Positions 17,243 to 24,873 of a DNA stretch of 44,112 nucleotides are shown here, in pieces. The position numbers were made by a program, and so were the translations under genes. The stretch is from assembly GCA_022776445.1 (NCBI GenBank), contig JALFHZ010000199.1, forward strand, positions 1 to 44,112, written 5' to 3'. Each line of letters begins with the position of its first letter. Positions within the stretch are counted from its first letter, which is position 1. Under the pieces are notes generated by a model, which saw nothing but the letters and a program-made list of their open reading frames with translations, searched no databases and had not been told where the DNA came from. Origin of the DNA: Lachnospiraceae bacterium (lineage in GTDB: Bacteria; Bacillota; Clostridia; Lachnospirales; Lachnospiraceae).

Positions 17243-17572
17243 ATGGGACAGAATCCAAATGTAGATGACAATATGCCGCAGGAGGAGATGACCGTTACCC
17301 TGACACTGGATGATGGCAGTCTGCTGGAGTGTGTGGTTCTGACGATTTTCGATGCAGGCGAGAGAGAATATATCGCCCTGCTTCCGATGGAAGGGGAAGA
17401 GGCCGAGGAAGGAGAGGTATATCTGTATCGCTATTCCGAGGACGAAGAGGGGAATCCGAGTCTGGCAAATATTGAAGACGATGATGAGTATGAAATCGTA
17501 GCTGATGCTTTTGATATGCTTCTGGATGATCAGGAGTATGATGAACTGGTTGGAGAAGACGAACTGGACTAA
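17243..17572 (+). CDS. DUF1292 family protein
   Basis: The protein has 109 residues and is strongly acidic. It matches DUF1292 in VTLTLDDGSLLECVVLTIFD, REYIALLPM and EVYLYRYSEDEEGNPSLANI, which would form a small beta-rich domain. The C-terminus (residues 80-109) is mostly Asp and Glu. DUF1292 is widespread in Firmicutes, often near fur or ruvX-like genes, and has no assigned biochemical role. The RBS AGAGAGG lies before the ATG. The next gene starts 49 bases after the stop. Confidence 0.85.
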   Translation: MGQNPNVDDNMPQEEMTVTLTLDDGSLLECVVLTIFDAGEREYIALLPMEGEEAEEGEVYLYRYSEDEEGNPSLANIEDDDEYEIVADAFDMLLDDQEYDELVGEDELD

Positions 17573-17621
17573 GCTCATCTTTGCGGCCGGTTCCGATTTA
17601 AGGAAAAGGAGACGAGACGCT

Positions 17622-18137
17622 ATGAAGAGAAGATTTCTGGCAGTGACAGCAGTCGCTGCGGCATTGTCAATCCTTTCCAGCACCGCTGCATTTGCACAGG
17701 GCTGGAGCAAAGTAGGAAGTGACTGGTATTATTATGAAGAGGACGGCAGTGTGGCGAAGAACTGCTGGATTACTTCCGAGAGCGGTACTTACTGGGTGAA
17801 CGTGGATGGCCGCATGGCATCCAACCAGTGGGTATGCGCGGATGATTCCTGGTATTATGTGGATGGCAGCGGTCTGTGCCTGACCAACCAGCTGCTCACC
17901 CTGAACAATGATATCTACTGGCTGGGTGAGGACGGAAAGATGGCTGCTTCCGAATGGGTGACTACTGAGGAAGGCAAGACCTACTATTTCCAGGAGAATG
18001 GCCTGGCGATCAAGAACGGCTGGAAGATGATTGACGGCTATTACTATTACTTTCTGAAGAGTGGTGTGATGGCAGTGGATGCTCTGGTTCCGGGCGGATA
18101 TCGCGTGGGCGCAGACGGCAGATGGATTGAGCGATAA
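17622..18137 (+). CDS. Secreted protein made of choline/cell-wall-binding repeats
   Basis: This 171-residue protein has a signal peptide (MKRRFLAVTAVAAAL..., cleavage probably after AFA at residue 25). The rest is six to seven aromatic repeats of about 20 residues, such as GWSKVGSDWYYYEEDGSVAKN, QWVCADDSWYYVDGSG and GWKMIDGYYYYFLKSGVM. These are the CW-binding type 1 repeats that bind choline on teichoic acids or glycans. There is no catalytic domain, so it may be an adaptor or a surface decoration. The ATG at 17622 has AAGGAAAAGGAG upstream; an overlapping longer frame from 17505 is unlikely. The nearby LicC-like gene makes a choline-type ligand on surface polymers conceivable, but that link is inference. 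Confidence 0.85.
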   Translation: MKRRFLAVTAVAAALSILSSTAAFAQGWSKVGSDWYYYEEDGSVAKNCWITSESGTYWVNVDGRMASNQWVCADDSWYYVDGSGLCLTNQLLTLNNDIYWLGEDGKMAASEWVTTEEGKTYYFQENGLAIKNGWKMIDGYYYYFLKSGVMAVDALVPGGYRVGADGRWIER

Positions 18138-18149
18138 GATGTACAGAAG

Positions 18150-18176
18150 GCGGAGTGGTGATTCACTCCGCTTTTT
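18150..18176 (+). terminator. Intrinsic terminator shared by convergent genes
   Basis: An 8-bp GC-rich stem (GCGGAGTG, 18150-18157, with CACTCCGC, 18164-18171) and a six-base loop are followed by TTTTTC. It ends the repeat-protein transcript. Its right arm (18164-18171) overlaps the last codons and stop of the convergent tetR gene, so the two ORF ends are packed around one hairpin. Flanking ACAGAA/TTCTGT could extend the stem. Confidence 0.85.
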
Positions 18177-18792
18177 CTGTCTGATGGAGAAGAAACTGAA
18201 GCGTCCCTGCCGGAATTCCCATGGCTGATTCCTGAATATTCTCCAGGACGAGCATCGTATTGATTCGTTCTTCCTGGGACAGGCAGACCGGGTGGTTGTC
18301 CAGGATATGGGTGAGCAGTGTCAGAATGATATGGGCAGTTTCTTCCGGATGTGTGCACTGCAGAACTCCTTCCTCTCTTCCCTGCCGCAGGATATCGGTC
18401 AGAATAGGCTTCAGTTCTGTGATGATAATACAGGCGAATTTCTGATGAATCAGTGCATTCTGCTGCTGTTCGGAGAAAGAACTGTTCGCCTCCTGACGCT
18501 TCAGCTCCTGTGCGGCATCCAGGCAGGAATAGTGTATAATCTTCATTTTTTCAAACACGGAGATACCGGGAGCTTCCGCCAGGTGTCTGCCTTTTTCCAG
18601 AACCCGGGAGTATGATCGTTCGATGACTTCTCCGATGATATCATTCTTTGATGAAAAATAATAATAGATGGTTCCTTTGCCGATTCCGGCCTGTCTGGCG
18701 ATGTCACTGACGGTGGTGCTGCTGGCTTTTCCTTCCGCCATGAGTTTCTGCATGGAATCCAGAATGAGTTCCCGTTTTTTTGTCATTTTCAT
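18163..18792 (-). CDS. TetR family transcriptional regulator
   Basis: This 209-residue regulator has an N-terminal helix-turn-helix in TVSDIARQAGIGKGTIYYYF (about residues 29-48), followed by SSKNDIIGEVI, the standard TetR start of the ligand-binding helices. The C-terminal part is all helical and gives no ligand clue. It reads away from the SCP2-hydrolase-acyltransferase-ACP-ligase group, with a 217-bp gap that holds a perfect palindrome, so it is probably the repressor of that group, responding to an acyl or lipid ligand. The start at 18792 is supported by GAGGAA upstream on this strand; the ATG two codons later is also possible. Confidence 0.9.
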   Translation of the reverse strand: MKMTKKRELILDSMQKLMAEGKASSTTVSDIARQAGIGKGTIYYYFSSKNDIIGEVIERSYSRVLEKGRHLAEAPGISVFEKMKIIHYSCLDAAQELKRQEANSSFSEQQQNALIHQKFACIIITELKPILTDILRQGREEGVLQCTHPEETAHIILTLLTHILDNHPVCLSQEERINTMLVLENIQESAMGIPAGTLQFLLHQTEKAE

Positions 18793-18902
18793 ATAAATTC
18801 CTCAAAAATCAGTTCAATTGGAGCATTTTCGGCATTTTTCCATGTACAAGTATATCAGAATCGAGATGGGGAAACCAGAGCTTTTTTGGGTAATTGTAAG
18901 TA

Positions 18903-18931
18903 TTGACGGAAGAAAAGAAACATGATAAGTT
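18903..18931 (+). promoter_or_regulatory. Promoter of the SCP2-acyltransferase-ACP-ligase operon
   Basis: TTGACG (18903-18908, five of six) and TAAGTT (18926-18931) are spaced by 17 bases, and TGA immediately before the -10 makes it an extended -10. Transcription would begin near 18938, just before the palindromic operator candidate at 18946-18962. On the other strand, a TATACT box (18854-18849) could drive tetR. Confidence 0.6.
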
Positions 18932-18945
18932 AATTTTAACAGAGC

Positions 18946-18962
18946 TTCGACCGGTGGTCGAA
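18946..18962 (+). promoter_or_regulatory. Palindromic operator, probably for the adjacent TetR regulator
   Basis: TTCGACC-GGT-GGTCGAA is a perfect 7-bp inverted repeat with a three-base centre, much more GC-rich than its AT-rich surroundings. It lies about eight bases after the expected transcription start and 47 bases before the SCP2 start codon. Size and symmetry fit a TetR-family dimer site that would block transcription. Confidence 0.7.
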
Positions 18963-19009
18963 AATCTGATACTATGAGAAAAGATAAGTATTTCAGGAGG
19001 GTTGAAGGT

Positions 19010-19333
19010 ATGTCTTTTGAAGAGATGTTTGCCAGGGCAAAGGAGTTGTTTATGAAATCAGACGTGAGCGGTGTGCAGGAGCATCTGGCATATCAGTTCA
19101 ATATTACCGGCGAGTGCGGCGGTATCTTCTATGCGGAAGTGAAGGACAGCAAGCTGAGTGTGGAGCCATACGAGTATTTTGACCGCGACGCGATTTTCAT
19201 TTGTTCAGCAGATACGCTGTTTAAGCTGGCAGAAGGAAAGCTGGATCCGGTACTGGCGTTTACCCTTGGAAAACTGAGAGTGGAGGGAAGCATAGAGCAG
19301 GCATTAAAACTGAAAGACTTCCTGGCAAAATAA
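19010..19333 (+). CDS. SCP2 sterol-carrier-like lipid-binding protein
   Basis: This 107-residue protein is a single SCP2-type domain. AYQFNITGECGGIFYAEVKD forms the beta-sheet start, and CSADTLFKLAEGKLDPVLAFTLGKLRVEG is the typical helix-helix-strand ending that lines a lipid tunnel. SCP2 domains bind fatty acyl chains, acyl-CoA or other lipids without catalysis. An in-frame ATG at 18974 lies upstream, but AGGAGG (18995-19000) is correctly placed only for ATG 19010. It is the first gene of the acyl-transfer cluster and may hold or present the lipid substrate or product. Confidence 0.88.
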   Translation: MSFEEMFARAKELFMKSDVSGVQEHLAYQFNITGECGGIFYAEVKDSKLSVEPYEYFDRDAIFICSADTLFKLAEGKLDPVLAFTLGKLRVEGSIEQALKLKDFLAK

Positions 19334-19364
19334 GTAAAAAAAGAACAGAAAGAAGGGGATTGTC

Positions 19365-20306
19365 ATGAACATTGGCAAATGGCTGATTGGAACAGCTGCA
19401 GTGGGGGCGGCGGGTGAGTATGCACTGGCACGGTATTTCCTGCGTCGGACTCTGATTCGAGGCAACGCGAAGCAGGAGCGGACTGTGGATATGGCCGGGA
19501 CAGATTGGGATCTGTACATACCGATGATTCATGCGAGCAAGGAGCGCCGGGACGCCTGGCCGAAGGAAGATGTATATATTACATCCGATGACGGACTGAA
19601 GCTGCACGGTACCTGGTTCCCGCAGGAAAGCTCTGAGAAAACGGCAATCTGTTTTCACGGGTATACCAGCGAGGGGCTGAATGACTATTCCACCATTGCG
19701 GAGTTTTACCACAACCATGGATTCAATCTGCTCCTGGTGGATGAGCGGGCACATGGTAAGAGTGAAGGAAAGTACATTGGATTTGGCTGTCTGGATCGTT
19801 ATGATGCAGTGTGCTGGATCCGCTATGTGATTGAGCGTGTGGGCGAGGACAGTCAGATTATGCTGCATGGTGATTCCATGGGCGGAGCGACGGTTCTGAT
19901 GACCTCCGGTCTGGAACTGCCGCCTCAGGTGAAAGGAATTATTTCTGACTGCGCTTTCACCTCCGCCTGGGAGGTATTTACCTCCGTTTTGAAGAACATG
20001 TATCATCTGCCGGCGTTTCCTCTGATGCAGATTGCAGACAGGATGGCGAAGAAAGAAGCCGGATACGGACTGAATGAGTGCAACGCCCGCGAGGAAGTAA
20101 AGAAATCCAAAACACCAACCGTATTTATTCACGGAGATGCGGACACCTTCGTGCCATTTCGCATGGTGCACGAATTGTATGATGCCTGCGCGGCTCCCAA
20201 GAAGCTGGTAGTGATAAAAGGAGCCGGACACGCGGAAGCATGTTACAAAGAACCTGAGACCTATGAGCATGCGATGAAGGACTGGATTGACCGGTACTTT
20301 GAGTAA
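19365..20306 (+). CDS. Alpha/beta hydrolase with N-terminal membrane segment
   Basis: The 313-residue protein has a hydrophobic N-terminus (about residues 5-25) that may anchor it, then a serine hydrolase domain. CFHGYTSEGLNDY is the oxyanion strand, LVDERAHGKSEG the conserved loop, and LHGDSMGGATVL the nucleophile elbow (Ser about 170). FIHGDADTFVP holds the acid and GAGHAEA the histidine. It looks like a BAAT/YqkD-type esterase or thioesterase. Position between SCP2 and the HxxxD acyltransferase suggests release or remodelling of acylated products, which is inference. Confidence 0.88.
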   Translation: MNIGKWLIGTAAVGAAGEYALARYFLRRTLIRGNAKQERTVDMAGTDWDLYIPMIHASKERRDAWPKEDVYITSDDGLKLHGTWFPQESSEKTAICFHGYTSEGLNDYSTIAEFYHNHGFNLLLVDERAHGKSEGKYIGFGCLDRYDAVCWIRYVIERVGEDSQIMLHGDSMGGATVLMTSGLELPPQVKGIISDCAFTSAWEVFTSVLKNMYHLPAFPLMQIADRMAKKEAGYGLNECNAREEVKKSKTPTVFIHGDADTFVPFRMVHELYDACAAPKKLVVIKGAGHAEACYKEPETYEHAMKDWIDRYFE

Positions 20307-20329
20307 ACGATATAGGGAGAGATTAAGAT

Positions 20330-21739
20330 ATGAAGACAAGGAAAGGCAATAAAACGTACCCATTGACTGCTGCGCAGTATCTGCATTATTACTGCCTTGC
20401 AACCTGTCCGATGGAACAGGTGCTGAACATCGGTTCCAGCCTGACGATTCAGGTTGAGCTGGACTGGGATCTGATGCGGGAATCCATTCAGGAGGCGATT
20501 GCTAGATGCGAGGCTGCGCGGATTCATCTGGCATTTGATAAAAAGGAAAACAAGGTTTATCAGTATGTGGTGAAGGAGTACGACCGTCCGATTGAGCATT
20601 TTGATTTCAGCGGATGGACCATGGAGGCGGCACGTGACAAGATGACTGAGTGGACGCATATGCCGTTTGCCCGTTATGATGCTCCGCTGAACCGGATTGT
20701 GATGATCAAAACACCGGATGGTTATCAGGGCATTTATATGTGTGTGGATCACCTGACGATGGACGCGCAGTCGCTGATCATGTTTTTCCGGGATATCATC
20801 GAGATCTACAGCCATAAGAAATACAATGCTGTGGATTACCCGAAGGAGATGGCTTCCTATCTGAAACAGCTGCAGAAGGATCTGGAATACGAGGCTGGTT
20901 CCAAGAGCAGCCAGAGAGACCGGGAGTTCTTCCATAAGCTGATTGCTTCTTCCGAACCGATCTACACGGATGTGTACGGCGGTGTAAAGCTGGCAGAAGA
21001 ACGTAAAAAATACAACAATCCGAACCTGCGTGCAGCGACTGTGATTCCGGAAACCATGGAAGCCAATCTGAAGAATTTCCATCTGGAGGCAGAGCCGACG
21101 GCGCGTATGATGAAATTCTGTGAGGATCATCATATTTCCATGACCTGTCTTCTGATGATGGGACTGCGTACCTATCTGCAGAAGGTGAACAATCAGGATG
21201 ATGTCTCCATCACCTCCACGGTCGCACGACGCGCGACTCTGACCGAGAAACGCTGCGGCGGCACCCGGATTCACTGCTTCCCGTTCCGCACGATTGTACC
21301 GCGGGAGGATACCTTTATTGAAGGTATCTGTAAGATCCGTGATGGTCAGAACATGCTGTTCCGCCATGCGAATTTCAGTTCTCCGGAATATTTTTATTAT
21401 CGTTCCCAGTATTATAAGCTGCAGCATGGCCAGACCTATGAGGCGATGGCTCTGACCTACCAGCCGCTGGGCATGAAATACACCGGTCCGGGACATGAGA
21501 AGATGAAGGACATCAAATACCGCGCGGCCCGCTATGGCAACGGCGTGGCAGGTCAGCCGCTGTATCTGACGGTCAGCCATCATCCGGAAGATGACGGTCT
21601 GGACTTCTGTTTTGAATATCAGACCGGAGCTGTGGATGATGCCAAGCTGCAGGATGTATATTATTATGTGTGCCGCATTATTTTCCGCGGAATCGAGGAC
21701 TGCAACCGTACCGTGGGCGAAATTATTGACTGGATATAG
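20330..21739 (+). CDS. HxxxD-type acyltransferase related to NRPS condensation domains
   Basis: This stand-alone 469-residue protein has the two-lobed organisation of the condensation/WES/PapA superfamily. MCVDHLTMDAQSLIMFFRD contains the catalytic H-x-x-x-D as His141 to Asp145; the first histidine of the canonical HH pair is Asp140. The second lobe carries SITSTVARRATLTEKRCGG and IHCFPFRTIV, comparable to the floor-loop and bridging strands of the family. No carrier or adenylation domain is fused. These enzymes join an acyl group on a carrier or CoA to an amine or alcohol. The ACP gene follows 37 bases later and an acyl ligase after that, so the acyl donor is probably acyl-ACP. The acceptor is unknown. 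Confidence 0.8.
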   Translation: MKTRKGNKTYPLTAAQYLHYYCLATCPMEQVLNIGSSLTIQVELDWDLMRESIQEAIARCEAARIHLAFDKKENKVYQYVVKEYDRPIEHFDFSGWTMEAARDKMTEWTHMPFARYDAPLNRIVMIKTPDGYQGIYMCVDHLTMDAQSLIMFFRDIIEIYSHKKYNAVDYPKEMASYLKQLQKDLEYEAGSKSSQRDREFFHKLIASSEPIYTDVYGGVKLAEERKKYNNPNLRAATVIPETMEANLKNFHLEAEPTARMMKFCEDHHISMTCLLMMGLRTYLQKVNNQDDVSITSTVARRATLTEKRCGGTRIHCFPFRTIVPREDTFIEGICKIRDGQNMLFRHANFSSPEYFYYRSQYYKLQHGQTYEAMALTYQPLGMKYTGPGHEKMKDIKYRAARYGNGVAGQPLYLTVSHHPEDDGLDFCFEYQTGAVDDAKLQDVYYYVCRIIFRGIEDCNRTVGEIIDWI

Positions 21740-21776
21740 GGGATATAAAATAGAAAGATAGAGGAGAACAAAAAAG

Positions 21777-22004
21777 ATGCTGGACGAGTTAAAAGAGATT
21801 ATCTGTAACTATGTGGATGTGAATCCGGAAGACGTGAATGAGGATTCCCGCTTTGTGGAAGATCTTGGGTTTACCTCCTATGACTTTATGAGCATGGTTG
21901 GAGAACTGGAAGAACAGTATGATATTGAAGTGGAAGAGCGTGAGGTCGTGAGAATCATGACTGTGGGCGACGCAATTCAGTATCTGGAGAAGCTGATTGG
22001 TTAA
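21777..22004 (+). CDS. Acyl carrier protein
   Basis: This 75-residue acidic four-helix protein carries a phosphopantetheine attachment serine in EDLGFTSYDFMSMVGELEE (Ser34); the usual D-S-L becomes T-S-Y. DVNPEDVNEDSRF before and MTVGDAIQYLEKLI after match helices I and IV of carrier proteins. It is distinct from the housekeeping fatty acid AcpP (normally with GADSLD) and is likely the dedicated carrier of this cluster. GAGGAG precedes the ATG. No phosphopantetheinyl transferase is nearby, so activation must come from elsewhere in the genome. Confidence 0.92.
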   Translation: MLDELKEIICNYVDVNPEDVNEDSRFVEDLGFTSYDFMSMVGELEEQYDIEVEEREVVRIMTVGDAIQYLEKLIG

Positions 22005-22029
22005 GAGCGTGGAAAGCCAGGAGGAAAAC

Positions 22030-23541
22030 ATGGCAGCAGAAACATTGAGAGACATTGTCCGCTATGCGGCGGAACAGTACGGCACGCAGGCGGCATATCG
22101 TTACAAAGTGAACAAGGAAATTGAGGAACGCACCTATGATGAACTGAACCGGGATTCCATGGCAGTCAGCCGTATGGTGGAACAGCTTGGGATGAAGGGC
22201 AGACACATTGCCCTGATCGGTGTGACCAGTTATTCCTGGATCATCGGATTTTTCGGTGTGACCGGCAGCGGCAGCGTGGCGGTGCCGATTGATATACAGC
22301 TTCCGGCGGCAGCAGTCTGTGACCAGCTTAACCGGGCAGATGTGGAGATGCTGATTCTGGACGAGCTCCGTGCGGATCTGATTGCAGCTGTGCAGGAACA
22401 GTGCCCGAAGGTGAAGGTGATCGTATCCATGCAGGGTACGCTGGCATCGGAAGGCGGCGTTCTGTCCCTGCCGATGCTTCTGGAAGAAAGTCAGGGCATC
22501 AGCACGTATGAGCCGGAACCGGATCAGCTCTGCACCATCCTGTTTACCTCCGGAACAACCGGAAGAAGCAAGGGTGTGATGTTGTCACACCGCAATCTGG
22601 CAGACAATGCAACGTCTCTTGACCTGAGAATCCCGGTCGGTACTGTGACAATGACGCTGCTTCCGATCAATCATGTATATTGCCTGACCATGGATATCAT
22701 CAAGGGCGTGTACATCGGTGTTATCTCCTGCATCAACGATTCCATCATGCGCGTGGCACGCAATATGAAGCTGTTCCAGCCGGAACTGGTCCTGATGGTT
22801 CCGATGGTCATCGAGTCCATTTACAAAAAGCTGCGGGATGTGGATCCGAATATTCCGAAGGCATTGGTTGCAAAAGAGGTGTTTGGCGGCAGACTTCATA
22901 CGATCTGCAGCGGCGGCGCTTATCTGGATCCGGAATATGTGGACAAATTCGCGGAATACGGAATCACCATTCTGCAGGGCTACGGTATGAGTGAATGCTC
23001 CCCGGTGATCAGTACCAATCTGCCGTGGGACAACCGCAGAGGATCTGTCGGCAAGCTGCTTCCGAACTGCGAAGCGAAGGTTGTGGACGGGGAACTGTGG
23101 GTGAAGGGCAGCAGTGTTATGATGGGCTACTACCATATGCCGGAGGAGACGAAGGAAGCATTGGAAGACGGATGGCTGAAGACCGGGGATCTGGGACATC
23201 TGGATGAGGATGGATATGTATATCTGACCGGACGCAAGAAGAACCTGATTATTCTGGCCAATGGTGAAAATGTGTCTCCGGAAGAACTGGAGAATGAGCT
23301 GAACCGCAGTGACCTGGTGAAGGAGATTCTGGTACGCGAGAAGGAGCGGGTGATTGAAGCGGAGATCTTTCCGGATCTGGAATATGCCCAGAAGTGCGGC
23401 ATTACAGATATGAAGGCGGCGCTTCAGAAGCTGATTGACGATTTTAACAAAAATATGCCGGTTTACAAGCGCATCTACAGCCTGATTGTCAGGGATGTGG
23501 AGTTCGAAAAGACGGCGGCAAAGAAGATCAAGCGGTTTTGA
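22030..23541 (+). CDS. AMP-dependent acyl ligase (acyl-ACP/acyl-CoA synthetase type)
   Basis: The 503-residue enzyme belongs to the ANL superfamily. FTSGTTGRSKGVMLSHRNL (about residues 170-188) is the ATP loop, LQGYGMSECSPVIS (about 315-328) is motif A5, LKTGDLGHLDEDGYVYLTGR (about 382-401) is the hinge and A8 region, and KKNLIILANGENVSPEELE follows. The terminal KKIKRF holds the catalytic lysine of the C-domain. Similarity is to fatty-acid ligases rather than amino-acid adenylation domains, so it probably activates a carboxylic acid and loads it on the neighbouring ACP. The start at 22030 is set by CAGGAGG at 22017-22023. It closes the operon, followed by a strong terminator. Confidence 0.9.
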   Translation: MAAETLRDIVRYAAEQYGTQAAYRYKVNKEIEERTYDELNRDSMAVSRMVEQLGMKGRHIALIGVTSYSWIIGFFGVTGSGSVAVPIDIQLPAAAVCDQLNRADVEMLILDELRADLIAAVQEQCPKVKVIVSMQGTLASEGGVLSLPMLLEESQGISTYEPEPDQLCTILFTSGTTGRSKGVMLSHRNLADNATSLDLRIPVGTVTMTLLPINHVYCLTMDIIKGVYIGVISCINDSIMRVARNMKLFQPELVLMVPMVIESIYKKLRDVDPNIPKALVAKEVFGGRLHTICSGGAYLDPEYVDKFAEYGITILQGYGMSECSPVISTNLPWDNRRGSVGKLLPNCEAKVVDGELWVKGSSVMMGYYHMPEETKEALEDGWLKTGDLGHLDEDGYVYLTGRKKNLIILANGENVSPEELENELNRSDLVKEILVREKERVIEAEIFPDLEYAQKCGITDMKAALQKLIDDFNKNMPVYKRIYSLIVRDVEFEKTAAKKIKRF

Positions 23542-23562
23542 AAATAAAGTTCAGATAACAAA

Positions 23563-23595
23563 AACCCCGGAGCAGTGAGTGCTTCGGGGTTTTTT
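23563..23595 (+). terminator. Intrinsic terminator of the acyl-transfer operon
   Basis: A 12-bp stem (23563-23574 with 23580-23591, one G-U pair, four consecutive C-G pairs) with loop GTGAG is followed by TTTTT. It lies 21 bases after the ligase stop codon and separates the cluster from leuB. Confidence 0.93.
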
Positions 23596-23663
23596 AATAA
23601 CTCAAGGTTATAGAATTAATTCCAATCTCGTATACTTTTTCAAAATAAATTCCCCCACCCTAG

Positions 23664-23692
23664 TTGAAAAAACGCCGCAAATGCGTTAAGAT
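23664..23692 (+). promoter_or_regulatory. Promoter of the leuB-ilvD-ilvB-serC-serA operon
   Basis: TTGAAA (23664-23669) and TAAGAT (23687-23692) are separated by 17 bases. The leader to the leuB ATG is about 75 bases and holds one imperfect hairpin (23705-23711 with 23734-23741, a bulged T, 22-base loop). There is no T-box specifier, no branched-chain-codon leader peptide and no terminator, so any control is more likely by a repressor than by attenuation. Confidence 0.62.
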
Positions 23693-23773
23693 GAGAAGAA
23701 ACACCCCCCGAAGCGTATTTTATGTGACAATTATCGTGGGGTATGAGAGAAGACGTGACAAGGAGACTGGACG

Positions 23774-24859
23774 ATGAACTGTAAGATTGTAACCATTCCG
23801 GGTGATGGAATCGGTCCGGAGATCGTGCGCGAAGCATGCAAGGTACTGGACCGGGTAGGTGAAGTATATGGACATACTTTTGAATATCAAGAGATTCTGA
23901 TGGGCGGCTGTTCCATCGACGCTTACGGCGTGCCGCTGACTGACGAGGCACTGGAGACCGCAAGACAGAGCGACGCAGTTCTTCTGGGAGCTGTAGGCGG
24001 CAACGTGGGCAACTCCAGATGGTACGATGTGGCTCCGAACCTGAGACCGGAGGCAGGTCTCCTGGCGATTCGCAAGGGTTTGAACCTGTTTGCCAACATT
24101 CGCCCGGCTTATCTGTACAGCGAGCTGGCTGAGGCATGTCCGCTGAAGAAAGAGATCATCGGCAATGGTTTTGATATGGTGATTATGCGTGAACTGACCG
24201 GCGGTCTGTATTTCGGCGAACGCCATACGGAGGAAGTGGACGGTGTGCTTCAGGCAACCGATACCCTTACATACAATGAGAATGAGATCCGCCGGATTGC
24301 GATCAAGGCATTTGACATTGCCATGAAGAGAAGAAAACATGTGATCAGCGTGGATAAGGCCAACGTGCTGGATTCCTCCAGATTGTGGAGAAAGGTTGTA
24401 GAGGAAGTGGCGAAGGACTATCCGGAGGTGAAGCTGGAGCATATGCTGGTGGACAACTGCGCGATGCCGTTGGTGATGAATCCGGGACAGTTCGATGTGG
24501 TTCTGACGGAGAATATGTTTGGTGATATTCTTTCCGACGAGGCAAGCATGATTACCGGCTCCATTGGTATGCTGTCTTCTGCCAGCCTGAATGAGAGTAA
24601 GTTCGGCATGTATGAGCCGAGCCACGGTTCTGCACCGGATATCGCGGGCCTTGGCATTGCGAACCCGATTGCGACGATTCTCTCTGCCGCGATGATGCTG
24701 CGCTACTCCTTTGATCTGGATCGGGAGGCAGATGCAGTAGAGGCTGCGGTACAGGCAGTGCTGACGGAAGGATACCGTACCGTCGATATTATGGCAGAAG
24801 GATGCAGGAAGGTCGGCACTGCCCAGATGGGCGATCTGATTGTGAAGCATATTCAGTAA
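23774..24859 (+). CDS. leuB: 3-isopropylmalate dehydrogenase
   Basis: This 361-residue NAD-dependent enzyme oxidises and decarboxylates 3-isopropylmalate in leucine synthesis. It opens with [18 protein letters not shown], continues with [34 protein letters not shown] (catalytic lysine), [31 protein letters not shown], and [14 protein letters not shown] for cofactor binding. Length is standard. AAGGAG is placed nine bases before the ATG. leuA, leuC and leuD are not nearby, so the leucine pathway is split. It heads a long operon for branched-chain amino acids and serine. Confidence 0.96.
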   Translation: MNCKIVTIPGDGIGPEIVREACKVLDRVGEVYGHTFEYQEILMGGCSIDAYGVPLTDEALETARQSDAVLLGAVGGNVGNSRWYDVAPNLRPEAGLLAIRKGLNLFANIRPAYLYSELAEACPLKKEIIGNGFDMVIMRELTGGLYFGERHTEEVDGVLQATDTLTYNENEIRRIAIKAFDIAMKRRKHVISVDKANVLDSSRLWRKVVEEVAKDYPEVKLEHMLVDNCAMPLVMNPGQFDVVLTENMFGDILSDEASMITGSIGMLSSASLNESKFGMYEPSHGSAPDIAGLGIANPIATILSAAMMLRYSFDLDREADAVEAAVQAVLTEGYRTVDIMAEGCRKVGTAQMGDLIVKHIQ

Positions 24860-24873
24860 GGAGGAGAAATACG

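Noticed and set aside
17505-17621. In-frame upstream extension of the cell-wall-binding repeat protein
   Set aside because: It would overlap the end of the DUF1292 gene and hide the signal peptide; the ATG at 17622 has a good RBS.
20261-21583. 440-codon minus-strand open frame opposite the HxxxD acyltransferase
   Set aside because: No motif, no RBS, and the plus-strand gene has correct spacing within its operon and a catalytic motif.
18163-23541. The acyl-transfer cluster as an NRPS or as housekeeping fatty acid synthesis
   Set aside because: The AMP ligase resembles fatty acid ligases, no modular adenylation, ketosynthase or FabD/G/Z genes are present, and the ACP differs from AcpP at the attachment motif.
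23693-23773. Leader of leuB as a T-box or attenuator
   Set aside because: The leader is only about 80 bases, contains one weak hairpin, no T-box sequence, no leader peptide with Leu/Ile/Val codons and no terminator.
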